From CAYPXJ01 sp964414595 (GTDB lineage Bacteria; Pseudomonadota; Alphaproteobacteria; Rickettsiales; CAIJLX01), in the NCBI GenBank assembly GCA_964414595.1, contig CAYPXJ010000007.1, positions 1 through 56,628 on the forward strand: a stretch of 56,628 bases of DNA. Direction: 5' to 3'. Below the pieces are notes generated by a model. That model saw only the letters and a program-made list of their open reading frames with translations, was not told the DNA's origin and did no database searches. Within the stretch, counting starts at the first letter, position 1. Each line of letters begins with the position of its first letter. Shown piece after piece: positions 1 to 7,723 of the stretch. Both the position numbers and the translations under genes were made by a program.

Positions 1-101
1 CCGTATTCGGCATATTCAGGGCTGTTTTCGGCGACGCTGTGATAAAAGCGGGTGGCGGCATCCTGCACAAGCCTCAGCTGATCACGGATATTCTTTTTCA
101 T
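1..101 (-). CDS. N-terminal part of a small hypothetical protein, cut by the window edge
   Basis: An open frame runs from an ATG at 101 leftwards off the window. The visible residues begin MKKNIRDQLRLVQDAATRF and form a charged, helical-looking N-terminus with no signal peptide. I do not recognise the family. Its upstream region, about 70 bp away, carries a perfect CtrA-type motif at 172-186, so the gene may be cell-cycle controlled. Only 33 codons are visible. Confidence 0.5.
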   Translation of the reverse strand, partial: MKKNIRDQLRLVQDAATRFYHSVAENSPEYAEY

Positions 102-171
102 ACTCTAACCCTTTGATACCTTTGGGATATGCCAAATTTATCCCTACAGTTTGTATTTTAGAGAATATTGG

Positions 172-186
172 TTAAAAAAACGTTAA
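172..186. promoter_or_regulatory. Perfect CtrA-type binding motif (TTAA-N7-TTAA)
   Basis: TTAA at 172-175 and TTAA at 183-186 are separated by exactly seven bases, matching the CtrA consensus of alphaproteobacteria. It sits 71 bp upstream of the minus-strand start at 101. The motif is seen; binding is inferred. Confidence 0.5.
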
Positions 187-257
187 CAGAGGGGTAAGGG
201 ACTGAAAATGTCACAAAAAGTTCATAATCCGGGTATTTAACGTTGCGAAGAGGGCAT

Positions 258-281
258 AAAAAAAGGGCGGTTTTACCGCCC
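258..281 (-). terminator. Rho-independent terminator of the DUF465 gene
   Basis: On the minus strand a GC-rich stem (gggcggt at 265-271 pairing with accgccc at 275-281) is followed by a run of seven T (positions 264-258). It lies 50 bp downstream of the minus-strand stop at 331. Confidence 0.75.
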
Positions 282-286
282 CGGGC

Positions 287-313
287 CGTGACTCGTGGGG
301 TTCACGAGTCACG
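287..313. repeat. Perfect 11-bp inverted repeat
   Basis: cgtgactcgtg at 287-297 pairs perfectly with cacgagtcacg at 303-313 across a 5-nt loop. It stands between the DUF465 stop and its terminator, so the mRNA 3' end would carry two stacked hairpins. It has no T-run of its own. Its role (processing, stability or protein binding) is unknown. Confidence 0.6.
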
Positions 314-330
314 CGGCTCTGATAGTTCTC

Positions 331-504
331 TTATTTATTTAATTGCTTGAGCAAATAAATGCGATCTTTCACCGCCAGCTTTTCGCGTTTGAGTTCCTGA
401 ATTGCGGAATCCGGCGTAAAATTGCGATAAGCCTGTAAGATTTTTTGTTCCAACGATGAATGTTTGTGCACCAGCGTTTGGATATGTTGATCTACCATTA
501 ACAT
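331..504 (-). CDS. YdcH/DUF465-family small protein
   Basis: A 57-residue protein beginning MLMVDQHIQTLVHKH. The pattern of an N-terminal helix with H-x3-L, then a basic QELKREKLAVKDRIYLL helix, is that of the DUF465 (YdcH) family of short helical-hairpin proteins common in alphaproteobacteria, whose function is not established. The start at 504 is preceded by an aggggg Shine-Dalgarno about 7 nt away; an internal ATG at 498 is less well placed. A terminator follows at 258-281. Confidence 0.8.
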   Translation of the reverse strand: MLMVDQHIQTLVHKHSSLEQKILQAYRNFTPDSAIQELKREKLAVKDRIYLLKQLNK

Positions 505-698
505 AGAATCACCCCCTTACTTAAAGTTACACGATTGCCCACACCCATGAGCCCATCCAGTTTGCTCACAATTTATATCAATTTCAAATCTTTTTTATAA
601 GCTGCTGGATTATATAAATAATCACTTTGGATGGATGCGATTGGCTTACACTATCTAATTGCGAAATCTGCGGGCTTCGTTTATAGGCATACGATTCT

Positions 699-2705
699 AT
701 GGTCAGGGCTTCACGTATTCCAGGCATTCTGAAATCGCCACGCAAAAAGCTGGGCGGTGGCGGACATTCGCCGCGCGGGCCACGCAAAAAATGGCTGCCG
801 CTTTTTAAGGCGCTGATTGTGCTGGGCGCTATCGGCGCGGCGCTGCTTTTGCTGCTGATTTTGTATTACGCACATGATTTGCCGGATACGAGCAAGCTCA
901 ACCAAACCGGCAAAACACCGAGTATTCAGATTGTCACCGAAAGCGGGCAGGTGATCGCCAGCTACGGCGATGTGTATGGTGATTATGTGCCGTATAAAGA
1001 CATACCGCGCGTGTTGATTGATGCGGTGATGGCGACGGAAGATCGTCGGTTTTTCGAGCATGGCGGCGTGGATTTTCGCGGGATACTCCGCGCGATGTTT
1101 GTGAATGCACGCGAAGGCCGCGTGGTGCAGGGTGGTTCTACGATTACGCAGCAGCTGGCGAAATTTGTGTTCTTAAATCCCGAGCGATCCATCAAACGCA
1201 AAGTGCAGGAACTTATTCTGGCGCTGTGGCTCGAGCAGAAATTCAGCAAAGAACAGATTATGGAAATTTACCTGAACCGCGTTTATCTCGGCGCCGGGAA
1301 TTATGGTGTGGATGCGGCATCGCGCAGCTATTTCGGCAAGTCGGCGCGGCAGTTGAAGCTGGAAGAATCGGCGCTGCTGGCAGGATTGCTCAAAGCGCCT
1401 TCGAAATTTGCGCCTTCGACGAATCCAGAAGTTTCGCTAGGCCGCGCGAATCAGGTGATCGAGGGCATGGTGGATGGCGGGTTTCTCAAGGAAAAAGTGA
1501 CGGTGACAAAAGCGGTGCTTACCGTGCCGCCGCGTTATGTGAAGCAAAGCCATTTTTATTTCGCCGATTGGGTGCTTGAGCAATTACCCAATCTGGTGGG
1601 TATCACGCAGGATGACTTAACCGTGATTACGACGTTCAGCCCCGATATGCAGCAGCTCGCCGAAGAATCGATGCTGAAAGTTTTGAAAGAAAATCCCTAC
1701 GGCACGCCGACGGAACAGGCGGCGCTGCTGGTCATGTCGCCGAGCGGTGAAATCCGCGCGATGATAGGCGGTCGCGATTACCACCAATCGCAATTTAACC
1801 GCGCCACGCAGGCGATGCGTCAGCCCGGGTCCTCGTTTAAGCCCATTGTGTATTTAACGGCGTTTGAGCAGGGCTGGACGCCCACGGATGTGATGGAAGA
1901 TAAGCCAGTAGCGTGGGGCGATTATGCGCCGAAAAATTATGACGATGAATATTACGGCGAAGTGCCGCTTGCGTTTGCGCTGGCGAAATCGCTGAATTCG
2001 GTGGCGGTGCAACTAGCAGAAAAAGTGGGTATTATGAATGTGGTGCATACCGCGCGTATGCTGGGTATTACTTCTGACCTGATGCCGACCTTAAGCCTGG
2101 CTCTGGGTTCCAGCGAGGTGACGCTGCTTGAAATGACACAGGCTTACGCGCATCTGGCGAATAAGGGTTATCAAACGCGCGCGTACGCGGTGCTCGAAGT
2201 GAAGAATGCGCGCGGCGATATTTTGTATCAGCATGTGAACGAAGAGCCGGTGCAGGTGATTCCCGCGAATGCGGTGGCGAAAATGAACGTGGCGCTTTCG
2301 CATGTGATTCGGTTTGGTACGGGTTCGCGCGCGCGTCTGCCCGACCGTCAGGTGGCAGGAAAAACCGGTACGTCGCAGGATTTTCGTGATGCGTGGTTTA
2401 TTGGTTATACCGGCCAATTTGTGTGCGGCGTGTGGCTGGGCAATGATAATAATACCGCGATGGACGGTGTGACCGGCGGCGCGGTTCCGGCAACGATTTT
2501 CCGCGAATTGATGGTGAGAGCGCATGAGGGGCTGGTGCCGATCGACCTGCCGATGGATGCGAGCAATGTGCCGCTTTTCACCCTGATGCCGGATGGCAAT
2601 GTGACCGAACGCCCGCGCGGTTTCTGGGATAAAGTGGTGGATATTATCGGCGGCCAGCGCCAGCCTGCGCGCCCGGCAGGCCGCCACGATCCGCGCGTCC
2701 ATTAA
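699..2705 (+). CDS. Class A penicillin-binding protein (transglycosylase/transpeptidase, PBP1A type)
   Basis: A bifunctional murein synthase of 668 residues anchored in the inner membrane. A basic N-terminus precedes one membrane segment at about residues 32-57. The GT51 glycosyltransferase domain follows, with the catalytic motif EDRRFFEHGG (E114), QGGSTITQQLAK at 144-155 and a second glutamate near 171. The transpeptidase domain has the nucleophile motif SSFK (S378-K381), an SLN triad at 431-433 and KTGT at 555-558, so both activities look intact. At 668 residues it lacks the extra insert of long PBP1A proteins. The ribosome site before the ATG is weak. The next gene starts 46 bp downstream, behind a CtrA-type motif that begins inside this gene's last bases. 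Confidence 0.93.
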   Translation: MVRASRIPGILKSPRKKLGGGGHSPRGPRKKWLPLFKALIVLGAIGAALLLLLILYYAHDLPDTSKLNQTGKTPSIQIVTESGQVIASYGDVYGDYVPYKDIPRVLIDAVMATEDRRFFEHGGVDFRGILRAMFVNAREGRVVQGGSTITQQLAKFVFLNPERSIKRKVQELILALWLEQKFSKEQIMEIYLNRVYLGAGNYGVDAASRSYFGKSARQLKLEESALLAGLLKAPSKFAPSTNPEVSLGRANQVIEGMVDGGFLKEKVTVTKAVLTVPPRYVKQSHFYFADWVLEQLPNLVGITQDDLTVITTFSPDMQQLAEESMLKVLKENPYGTPTEQAALLVMSPSGEIRAMIGGRDYHQSQFNRATQAMRQPGSSFKPIVYLTAFEQGWTPTDVMEDKPVAWGDYAPKNYDDEYYGEVPLAFALAKSLNSVAVQLAEKVGIMNVVHTARMLGITSDLMPTLSLALGSSEVTLLEMTQAYAHLANKGYQTRAYAVLEVKNARGDILYQHVNEEPVQVIPANAVAKMNVALSHVIRFGTGSRARLPDRQVAGKTGTSQDFRDAWFIGYTGQFVCGVWLGNDNNTAMDGVTGGAVPATIFRELMVRAHEGLVPIDLPMDASNVPLFTLMPDGNVTERPRGFWDKVVDIIGGQRQPARPAGRHDPRVH

Positions 2706-2716
2706 GCTTTTATTAA
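2702..2716. promoter_or_regulatory. Perfect CtrA-type motif overlapping the PBP stop codon
   Basis: TTAA at 2702-2705 (containing the PBP stop) and TTAA at 2713-2716 are seven bases apart. The site lies 36 bp upstream of the ATG at 2752. Motif seen; CtrA binding inferred. Confidence 0.5.
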
Positions 2717-2751
2717 GCTATTTCTGACATACTGAGGCCAGGAGAGTGGTC

Positions 2752-3753
2752 ATGTCGCCTTATGATGAAGAGGTTGTCATAGATGCAAATGCGTTTCAGT
2801 GGGTCGGTATAGAAACCGGGCCAAAAGAAAAACGCGGCGTGCTGGGATTTTGTGAAGGGCCTAAAAAGATGAATATTTTGCCAGCGCATTTTCAGGAGCT
2901 GGTGCAGCATTTAAGAGGCGCTCATCTTCATCCCGTTATCCAGCAGGTGGAAGAAAAAAACTACTGGACGTTGCATATGCAAGATCTGCAAGGTTTTAAG
3001 AATGCGTTTCCGGATGTGCATGTTCCAACGCTTCATGAAATAGCATCGACTTGTACGATTCTGCCGGGCGTGCACCAAAAAAAATCCGGCAAAGAAATTG
3101 AAGGTGTTTCGGTTTACAGCACAGACACAGAGACAATTCGCACGCTCCGGCGTGTGCTGCGTTTTTGGGAAAAACCGGAAGATCATATTCACACGGACGA
3201 CGTGTTTATTGACGATGTGCCTTTCAAACGGCTGCGCGCGACGCATATCGGCACCAGCAAAGATGTGCTGACGATGATTCCTAAAGACGGGTGGCACCAT
3301 GCTTCCTGCCCTTTGCTTGCAAGCTGGCATGAATATGCGACATGTATGCGTGATTTTGTGTGGGCGGATTTGTATGATCTCGACGCGCAGAAACTAGACG
3401 GTTTGGCACAAAAATGGCGAGACCAGGGTTATGGTCTGGTAGGGCTGACCGATCATAAAGAAAGCGCGCAACGCGCGAGCTTTTTTCTCACGGCATCTGG
3501 CATGCACAAACATGAAAGCGATGTCAGAACGCAACAGCCGGAAGTGAAATCGCTCAGCCATAAAGATGCCATTTACACCGTGCCGGTTAGACATACACCG
3601 CTTGTCTATAAGTACTTCAATTTATTGTTTTCCGATGTGCAAAGAATCACGCCGACCGAACTTTCCGGCATTGGTATTTTGGCGGCGGCCGGTGAGAACC
3701 CGCTGCGCCTCGCGCGTGAAAATAGGATTGAAGCGAAGCCGCGCGAAGCGTAA
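2752..3753 (+). CDS. Hypothetical protein, 333 aa
   Basis: I do not recognise this soluble protein. I chose the ATG at 2752 because an aggag Shine-Dalgarno at 2740-2744 lies 7 nt upstream; the GTG at 2746 is too close to it. There is no signal peptide or membrane segment. The sequence is rich in His, Trp and acidic residues (for example KDGWHHASCPLL in the middle) and its C-terminus, ELSGIGILAAAGENPLRLARENRIEA, looks helical. The alpha/beta hydrolase gene begins 9 bp after its stop, so the two are probably cotranscribed. A perfect CtrA-type motif at 2702-2716 lies directly upstream. Confidence 0.75.
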   Translation: MSPYDEEVVIDANAFQWVGIETGPKEKRGVLGFCEGPKKMNILPAHFQELVQHLRGAHLHPVIQQVEEKNYWTLHMQDLQGFKNAFPDVHVPTLHEIASTCTILPGVHQKKSGKEIEGVSVYSTDTETIRTLRRVLRFWEKPEDHIHTDDVFIDDVPFKRLRATHIGTSKDVLTMIPKDGWHHASCPLLASWHEYATCMRDFVWADLYDLDAQKLDGLAQKWRDQGYGLVGLTDHKESAQRASFFLTASGMHKHESDVRTQQPEVKSLSHKDAIYTVPVRHTPLVYKYFNLLFSDVQRITPTELSGIGILAAAGENPLRLARENRIEAKPREA

Positions 3754-3762
3754 CGTCACTCC

Positions 3763-4608
3763 ATGGAAACCGTATATTTAGAACAAGGCGACCGTCGGAT
3801 TGCCTGCCATGTGTGGGAAAATCGTAAAGCAACGCGCACGCTGTTGTGTGTGCATGGGCTTACGCGCAACGGACGCGATTTCGATTTTTTAGCTGAAAAA
3901 CTACAGCCGTATTACCGTATTTTGTGCCCTGATATTGCGGGGCGGGGCAAAAGCGATTGGCTGAAAGATCCCACCGGCTATGCCTACCCAACCTACGTGA
4001 TGGACATGATGAAACTCATCGAGCGTTATGCGATTAAAACGCCGGTGGATTGGATCGGCACGTCAATGGGCGGACTCACCGGTATGTTTCTCGCCGCGGC
4101 CAATCCCACACTGATTCGCAAGCTCGTCATCAACGATATCGGTGCCGTATTGCCAAAAGCGGCGCTCGATCGTCTGGCCGATTATGTGGGTAAAAATATC
4201 GCCTTCAAAAGCCGCAAGGAAGTAGTGGAATATTGCAAGCAGGTTTACGCCCCGTGGGGCGTGCAAGACGAAGAACAGTGGCGCCATATCGCCACGCATG
4301 GTTTCACGGTGAAGAACGATATGTATGTGCCGGCATACGACCCGGCGATACGCGCGGCGTTTGTTACCCAAGAGGGGAAACCGCTGGTCGAAAAAGATAT
4401 CGAATTATGGGAAGTGTGGGAAAAAGTGGCCTGCCCCGTGCTGCTGCTGCGCGGAGAAAAATCGGATTTGCTGCCGCGCGAAGTGGCTGAAAAAATGACA
4501 AAAACCGGGCCGAAAACCACGCTTTTGACCATTCCGGGCGTGGGGCATGCGCCGGCGCTGATGGATGACGGGCAGATCGATCTCATCAAAAATTGGCTGC
4601 TGAGTTAA
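3763..4608 (+). CDS. Alpha/beta-fold hydrolase
   Basis: A 281-residue hydrolase with the full catalytic triad visible: nucleophile S101 in the elbow GTSMGG, a likely acid D235 in GEKSDLLP, and H262 in GVGHAP. The oxyanion-hole HG is at 31-32. There is no signal peptide, so it is cytoplasmic. The sequence is close to the haloperoxidase/esterase-type single-domain hydrolases, but the substrate cannot be told from sequence. It probably shares a transcript with the preceding unknown gene. The region just after its stop contains a palindrome that is better read as a CtrA-type site than as a terminator. Confidence 0.88.
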   Translation: METVYLEQGDRRIACHVWENRKATRTLLCVHGLTRNGRDFDFLAEKLQPYYRILCPDIAGRGKSDWLKDPTGYAYPTYVMDMMKLIERYAIKTPVDWIGTSMGGLTGMFLAAANPTLIRKLVINDIGAVLPKAALDRLADYVGKNIAFKSRKEVVEYCKQVYAPWGVQDEEQWRHIATHGFTVKNDMYVPAYDPAIRAAFVTQEGKPLVEKDIELWEVWEKVACPVLLLRGEKSDLLPREVAEKMTKTGPKTTLLTIPGVGHAPALMDDGQIDLIKNWLLS

Positions 4609-4619
4609 CGCTTCGTTAA
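4605..4619. promoter_or_regulatory. Perfect CtrA-type motif within a palindrome
   Basis: TTAA at 4605-4608 and 4616-4619 with N7 between, embedded in an 8-bp inverted repeat (4603-4610 with 4614-4621). It is 22 bp upstream of the ATG at 4642. No T-run follows, so a terminator is less likely. Confidence 0.5.
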
Positions 4620-4641
4620 CTGGATTTTGCTACCATAGGGC

Positions 4642-5610
4642 ATGCAGAATTATTGGCAGGAAAGTAAAGTTTTGCTCGGTCGGAATCCGGAAAAATTAAA
4701 AGAACCGGAGAGTAAATATGCACGCGAAACACTCGCGGCGATGATCGTGTGTTTGGCCACGCGGGAAGGATTCGATTTTATGCCCTGCCGCGAATTTGAA
4801 GATCTGCCGTCCTATAGCGCAAAATCGCCTACGCTCTATTTTTCCTTGCGCGCGATGCCCGATCACCAGGAGAAAAAAATATACTATGAATATTCTGCGC
4901 GCGATGGGAAAAATTTTCGTACCTGGATGGAAGAGCGGAATCTGGTTTGTGATGGCGCGTATATCCTTCAGATAGCAGATAGCAAAGAGCCAACGAGTGT
5001 CGTGATTGTGCCTGCCGATAATAAAAGCATGTTGCATAATCTAAAAATAGTGCATGACGCAATCGAAAAACTGCCGCCGACGCTGCGCGAAGAGATTGTG
5101 GCGCGTGTACCCAAACCTAAAAAATTGAGCCGCGGTTTGCAGGGCGAATTTTATGATGCGATACGTACAATGCGCACCTATTTGCGTGAGGAACACGGGT
5201 TTGTTGCTAAAGACGCCGATATTCTTATCGGCGCGCTTTCGGCGTATGATTTTCATGTTTCTTCGCTGATGAAAGCTATGAAACAAGAGGAACAAAAAAC
5301 ACAGGAATTGCAGAAAATGTTTACCCATCTGGAGCTGGAACCGGATGAGGTGCTGACAAAACTTAAAAGCAAAAAAACATTTAGCAATCTTGCAAAAATT
5401 TGTTTCTTTGCACGAAATATGGAAGGAATTTTTAGCCCGGAACTCGCTGCAAATCTTGCCAACCAAATGCAAGAAGAAGATGCCCTGCGCAAAGACATCG
5501 TTCGGAAAATTGTCGAAGAACGTGGCCCTCATCCTGATAAGGAGCCGCAATCGCCCAAGACACGATTTTTGCGCAAAAAAGACCCAGAAAATAACCCCAA
5601 GCAAAGATGA
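4642..5610 (+). CDS. Hypothetical protein, 322 aa
   Basis: Not recognised. The N-terminal two thirds look alpha/beta (segments such as TLYFSLRAMPDHQEKKIYYE and GAYILQIADSKEPTSVVIVP). The C-terminal third is helical and charged, with a probable coiled coil around QEEQKTQELQKMFTHLE, and ends in a basic tail. There is no signal peptide. Transcription probably starts under the CtrA-type site at 4605-4619; no strong ribosome site precedes the ATG. The 48 bp after its stop hold a new promoter for the zapA operon. Confidence 0.75.
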   Translation: MQNYWQESKVLLGRNPEKLKEPESKYARETLAAMIVCLATREGFDFMPCREFEDLPSYSAKSPTLYFSLRAMPDHQEKKIYYEYSARDGKNFRTWMEERNLVCDGAYILQIADSKEPTSVVIVPADNKSMLHNLKIVHDAIEKLPPTLREEIVARVPKPKKLSRGLQGEFYDAIRTMRTYLREEHGFVAKDADILIGALSAYDFHVSSLMKAMKQEEQKTQELQKMFTHLELEPDEVLTKLKSKKTFSNLAKICFFARNMEGIFSPELAANLANQMQEEDALRKDIVRKIVEERGPHPDKEPQSPKTRFLRKKDPENNPKQR

Positions 5611-5638
5611 TTGCGATTCCGCGCGCGGTTAGTATGAT
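5611..5638 (+). promoter_or_regulatory. Sigma-70-type promoter of the DUF4164-zapA operon
   Basis: TTGCGA at 5611-5616 and TATGAT at 5633-5638 are separated by 16 bp, giving a predicted start near 5645. The -10 element overlaps the palindrome at 5637-5660. Confidence 0.5.
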
Positions 5639-5660
5639 AGGTTAACATTTGTTTACCTAT
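5637..5660. promoter_or_regulatory. Operator-like palindrome with near-CtrA motif at the zapA operon start
   Basis: ataggttaac (5637-5646) pairs with gtttacctat (5651-5660) with one mismatch, overlapping the -10 box and the ATG at 5659. Within it TTAA (5643-5646), N7, TTAC (5654-5657) is one base away from the CtrA consensus. It could act as operator or as an mRNA hairpin at the start codon. Confidence 0.45.
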
Positions 5661-6021
5661 GATTCGACGCGACGCACTCGATATTAAAGACGTGGAAGAG
5701 AAAATCCGCCAGGCGCTTTTGCGGCTTGAAGGCGTGGTGGAATCGCGCATTCGCGAAGCGGCCGAAGTGAAAGCGGGTTTGCAATCCCGCGGTGCGAATA
5801 TGAGTGTGCTCGAAGCGGAAATCAGCCGCCTGAAAAGTGAAATGGCCGTTCTGCGCGAGGAGAATGCGGACCTTAAAGATGCGCTCAAAATTGCCGACCA
5901 GCGCGCCGAAAGATTGCAGGATACGAACGCGGTGATCGCGGGGCGTATCGATCAACTCACGCTGAAAGTGCGCGCGATTTTAAGCGACGCACTGGTGGAG
6001 GAAACGCATGGCGCTGGTTGA
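5659..6021 (+). CDS. DUF4164-like coiled-coil protein, zapA partner
   Basis: A 120-residue, almost wholly helical protein with a long heptad-like stretch (residues 50-95, VLEAEISRLKSEMAVLREEN onwards). Small coiled-coil proteins of the DUF4164 type are found directly upstream of zapA in alphaproteobacteria, and this gene overlaps zapA by 14 nt, so translation is probably coupled. A role in the division apparatus is inferred from context only. It is preceded by a promoter at 5611-5638 and has no clear Shine-Dalgarno, so the message may be nearly leaderless. Confidence 0.75.
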   Translation: MIRRDALDIKDVEEKIRQALLRLEGVVESRIREAAEVKAGLQSRGANMSVLEAEISRLKSEMAVLREENADLKDALKIADQRAERLQDTNAVIAGRIDQLTLKVRAILSDALVEETHGAG

Positions 6022-6391
6022 TGTGATGATAGGCCGCCGCAGCTATCAGCTCGCGTGCGGGCGCGGCGAAGAAGCGAAAGTGAAAGCGCTTGCCGACCAG
6101 GTGAACGAACGCATCGCCGCGCTCGGCGATTTGCCGGAAGAAACCGGCGAAAGCATGATTCTTGCGATGGTCGCGCTCACCATGCAGGATGCCATTAACG
6201 AAGCGGAACGTACACGCGAAGAACAGGATGATCAGGCGCTGACGCTCGATGTCGCGGTGGAAAAATCCGGCGAAAAACTCGATAAAAAAGCGCTGCGCGA
6301 ACAGCAAAAACGCGAAGAGGCGTTTCGCGGCGCGCTCGATAAAATTGCCAGTTATATTGATTCGGTCGCCGATAGATTGGAAAAAGTGTAA
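6008..6391 (+). CDS. zapA: Cell division protein ZapA
   Basis: A 127-residue protein with the ZapA signature: N-terminal beta segment VDVMIGRRSYQLACGRGEE, then DQVNERIAALGD and a C-terminal coiled coil. ZapA binds and bundles FtsZ at the division ring. The typical ZapA position next to 6S RNA and 5-formyltetrahydrofolate cyclo-ligase is kept, with one lipoprotein gene inserted. It overlaps the upstream coiled-coil gene by 14 nt, and its TAA shares a base with the next ATG (taATG at 6389-6393). Confidence 0.88.
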   Translation: MALVDVMIGRRSYQLACGRGEEAKVKALADQVNERIAALGDLPEETGESMILAMVALTMQDAINEAERTREEQDDQALTLDVAVEKSGEKLDKKALREQQKREEAFRGALDKIASYIDSVADRLEKV

Positions 6392-6852
6392 TGCTGAAAC
6401 AGAGTGGAAAAATACTGGCGATTACGACATTGTGCGCGCAGCTCTCGGCGTGCGGAACCATTTTTGAAGGCGAATCGCAAACGGTAAATATCAGCACACA
6501 ACCAACCGTCGCGGGTACGAGTTGCGAACTTAGAAATCGTCGCGGTAGCTGGTTTACTAGCCCCGCATCGAATCAGGTGGTGGTACAACGCTCGCGCAGC
6601 GATTTGCAGGTAAGTTGCGCCGCGCCCGGTTATACAGGAAGCGCCGTGGCGCAGTCGGATGCGGAAGCCTGGACGTTCGGCAATATTTTGCTCGGCGGCG
6701 TTGTGGGCCTCGCGATTGATGGCATGACTGGCGCGATGTTCAGTTACGATGACGGTGTGACGGTGCCGCTTACCATGGCGGCGAATTATGAAAATGCGCC
6801 GCAAGCGCCGCAGCCTGCGCCGATGGTGCCGGAAACGCCGCAAAAGCAGTAA
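6391..6852 (+). CDS. Lipoprotein, 153 aa
   Basis: The N-terminus MLKQSGKILAITTLCAQLSAC is a lipoprotein signal with lipobox LSAC and lipidated C21. The mature part has two further cysteines (SCELRNRRGSW, VSCAAPGY) and a glycine-rich segment, NILLGGVVGLAIDGMTGAMF, that resembles a glycine zipper. The tail is proline- and alanine-rich. Lipoproteins with this layout occur in alphaproteobacteria, but I cannot name a function. It is translationally coupled to zapA by a one-base overlap. Confidence 0.8.
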   Translation: MLKQSGKILAITTLCAQLSACGTIFEGESQTVNISTQPTVAGTSCELRNRRGSWFTSPASNQVVVQRSRSDLQVSCAAPGYTGSAVAQSDAEAWTFGNILLGGVVGLAIDGMTGAMFSYDDGVTVPLTMAANYENAPQAPQPAPMVPETPQKQ

Positions 6853-6944
6853 TTCTATATAAGAATTGATAGGGGGCGGCACGGTGGAATGGACCGCAAA
6901 AACCGTGAGCTCCTAAAATCCGCCAACGACCTTCTAATCAGGTG

Positions 6945-7099
6945 GGCACCGTGTGTTTAAGACCTGAGTCGAAAACAGGGACAGCTCCCGTGGCTAGTTC
7001 ATCGGTCCTGGGAAATGTGGCCACACGCGAATCCGCAGCGCCATTCCGTCCCTCCAGTTTACTCTGGCACCCCGGGCCTGGCAAGTTTATAACGGTGCC
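6945..7099 (+). ncRNA. ssrS: 6S RNA (SsrS)-like RNA
   Basis: The 247-bp space between the zapA operon and the cyclo-ligase gene is where 6S RNA is encoded in many proteobacteria. The sequence supports a 6S fold of about 155 nt: a terminal helix (ggcaccgt 6945-6952 with acggtgcc 7092-7099), a closing stem (agggac 6977-6982 with gtccct 7048-7053), and a small hairpin on the 3' side of the central bubble (ccag 7054-7057 with ctgg 7064-7067). 6S RNA mimics an open promoter and sequesters the housekeeping RNA polymerase. The ends are estimated from pairing, and the 3' end would abut the downstream ATG. Confidence 0.6.
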
Positions 7100-7723
7100 A
7101 TGCGACCCACACCGGCACAACAGCGTATCTATGATTTGAAGATGGAAATGCGCGCCTATGCGCGCACGCGCCTCAAGGGTACGAATAAGATTGCGCGCGT
7201 CAGCGCGGCGGAAGGTTTTTTGCAGCAATTTATGGCCTATTGGAAGGCGCATCAGGGCGAAAAAAAACCACTCATTGCCGGTTATTGGCCGCTGCAATGG
7301 GAGCTGGATTGTCGTTTGCTGCTGATGGAATTGCTGGAAAAGAAATTTCGCATCTGCCTGCCGGTGGTGGTGGCGAAAGGCGCGCCGCTGATTTTTCGTG
7401 AATATAAACGCGACGACGCGATGACGCGTCATCCGAAATTCGGTATGTATGAGCCGCGTGAAGATAAACCGGTGCTGAATCCCGATGTTGTCATCGTTCC
7501 GCTTCTGGCGTTTGATAAAAATGGCTATCGTTTAGGTTCCGGTCTTGGTTTTTATGATCGCACGCTTGCCAAATTACGCCATGAAAAAAAGGTGCTGACG
7601 ATAGGTGCGGCCTATGCGTCGCAGCAAGTGGATGCGGTGCCAACTGAGGCGCATGACCAGCCGCTCGATGTAGTGATTACGGAAAACAAAATTCAAATTT
7701 CCGAACAGAAAGAACGTCTATGA
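7100..7723 (+). CDS. fthC: 5-formyltetrahydrofolate cyclo-ligase
   Basis: This enzyme converts 5-formyl-THF to 5,10-methenyl-THF with ATP. The 207-residue protein has the family signature GSGLGFYDRTLAKL at 146-159 and the substrate-site region PVVVAKGAPLIFREY at 88-102. The start at 7100 keeps a helical N-terminus typical of the family; ATGs at 7142 and 7148 are alternatives. The 3' half of the 6S terminal stem lies immediately before the ATG, which suggests processing from one precursor. Its TGA overlaps the next ATG by 4 nt. Confidence 0.9.
   Translation: MRPTPAQQRIYDLKMEMRAYARTRLKGTNKIARVSAAEGFLQQFMAYWKAHQGEKKPLIAGYWPLQWELDCRLLLMELLEKKFRICLPVVVAKGAPLIFREYKRDDAMTRHPKFGMYEPREDKPVLNPDVVIVPLLAFDKNGYRLGSGLGFYDRTLAKLRHEKKVLTIGAAYASQQVDAVPTEAHDQPLDVVITENKIQISEQKERL

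Noticed and set aside
4603..4621. Palindrome after the hydrolase gene as a terminator
   Set aside because: Stem is AT-rich and no T-run follows; the exact TTAA-N7-TTAA pattern 22 bp before a start fits a CtrA site better.
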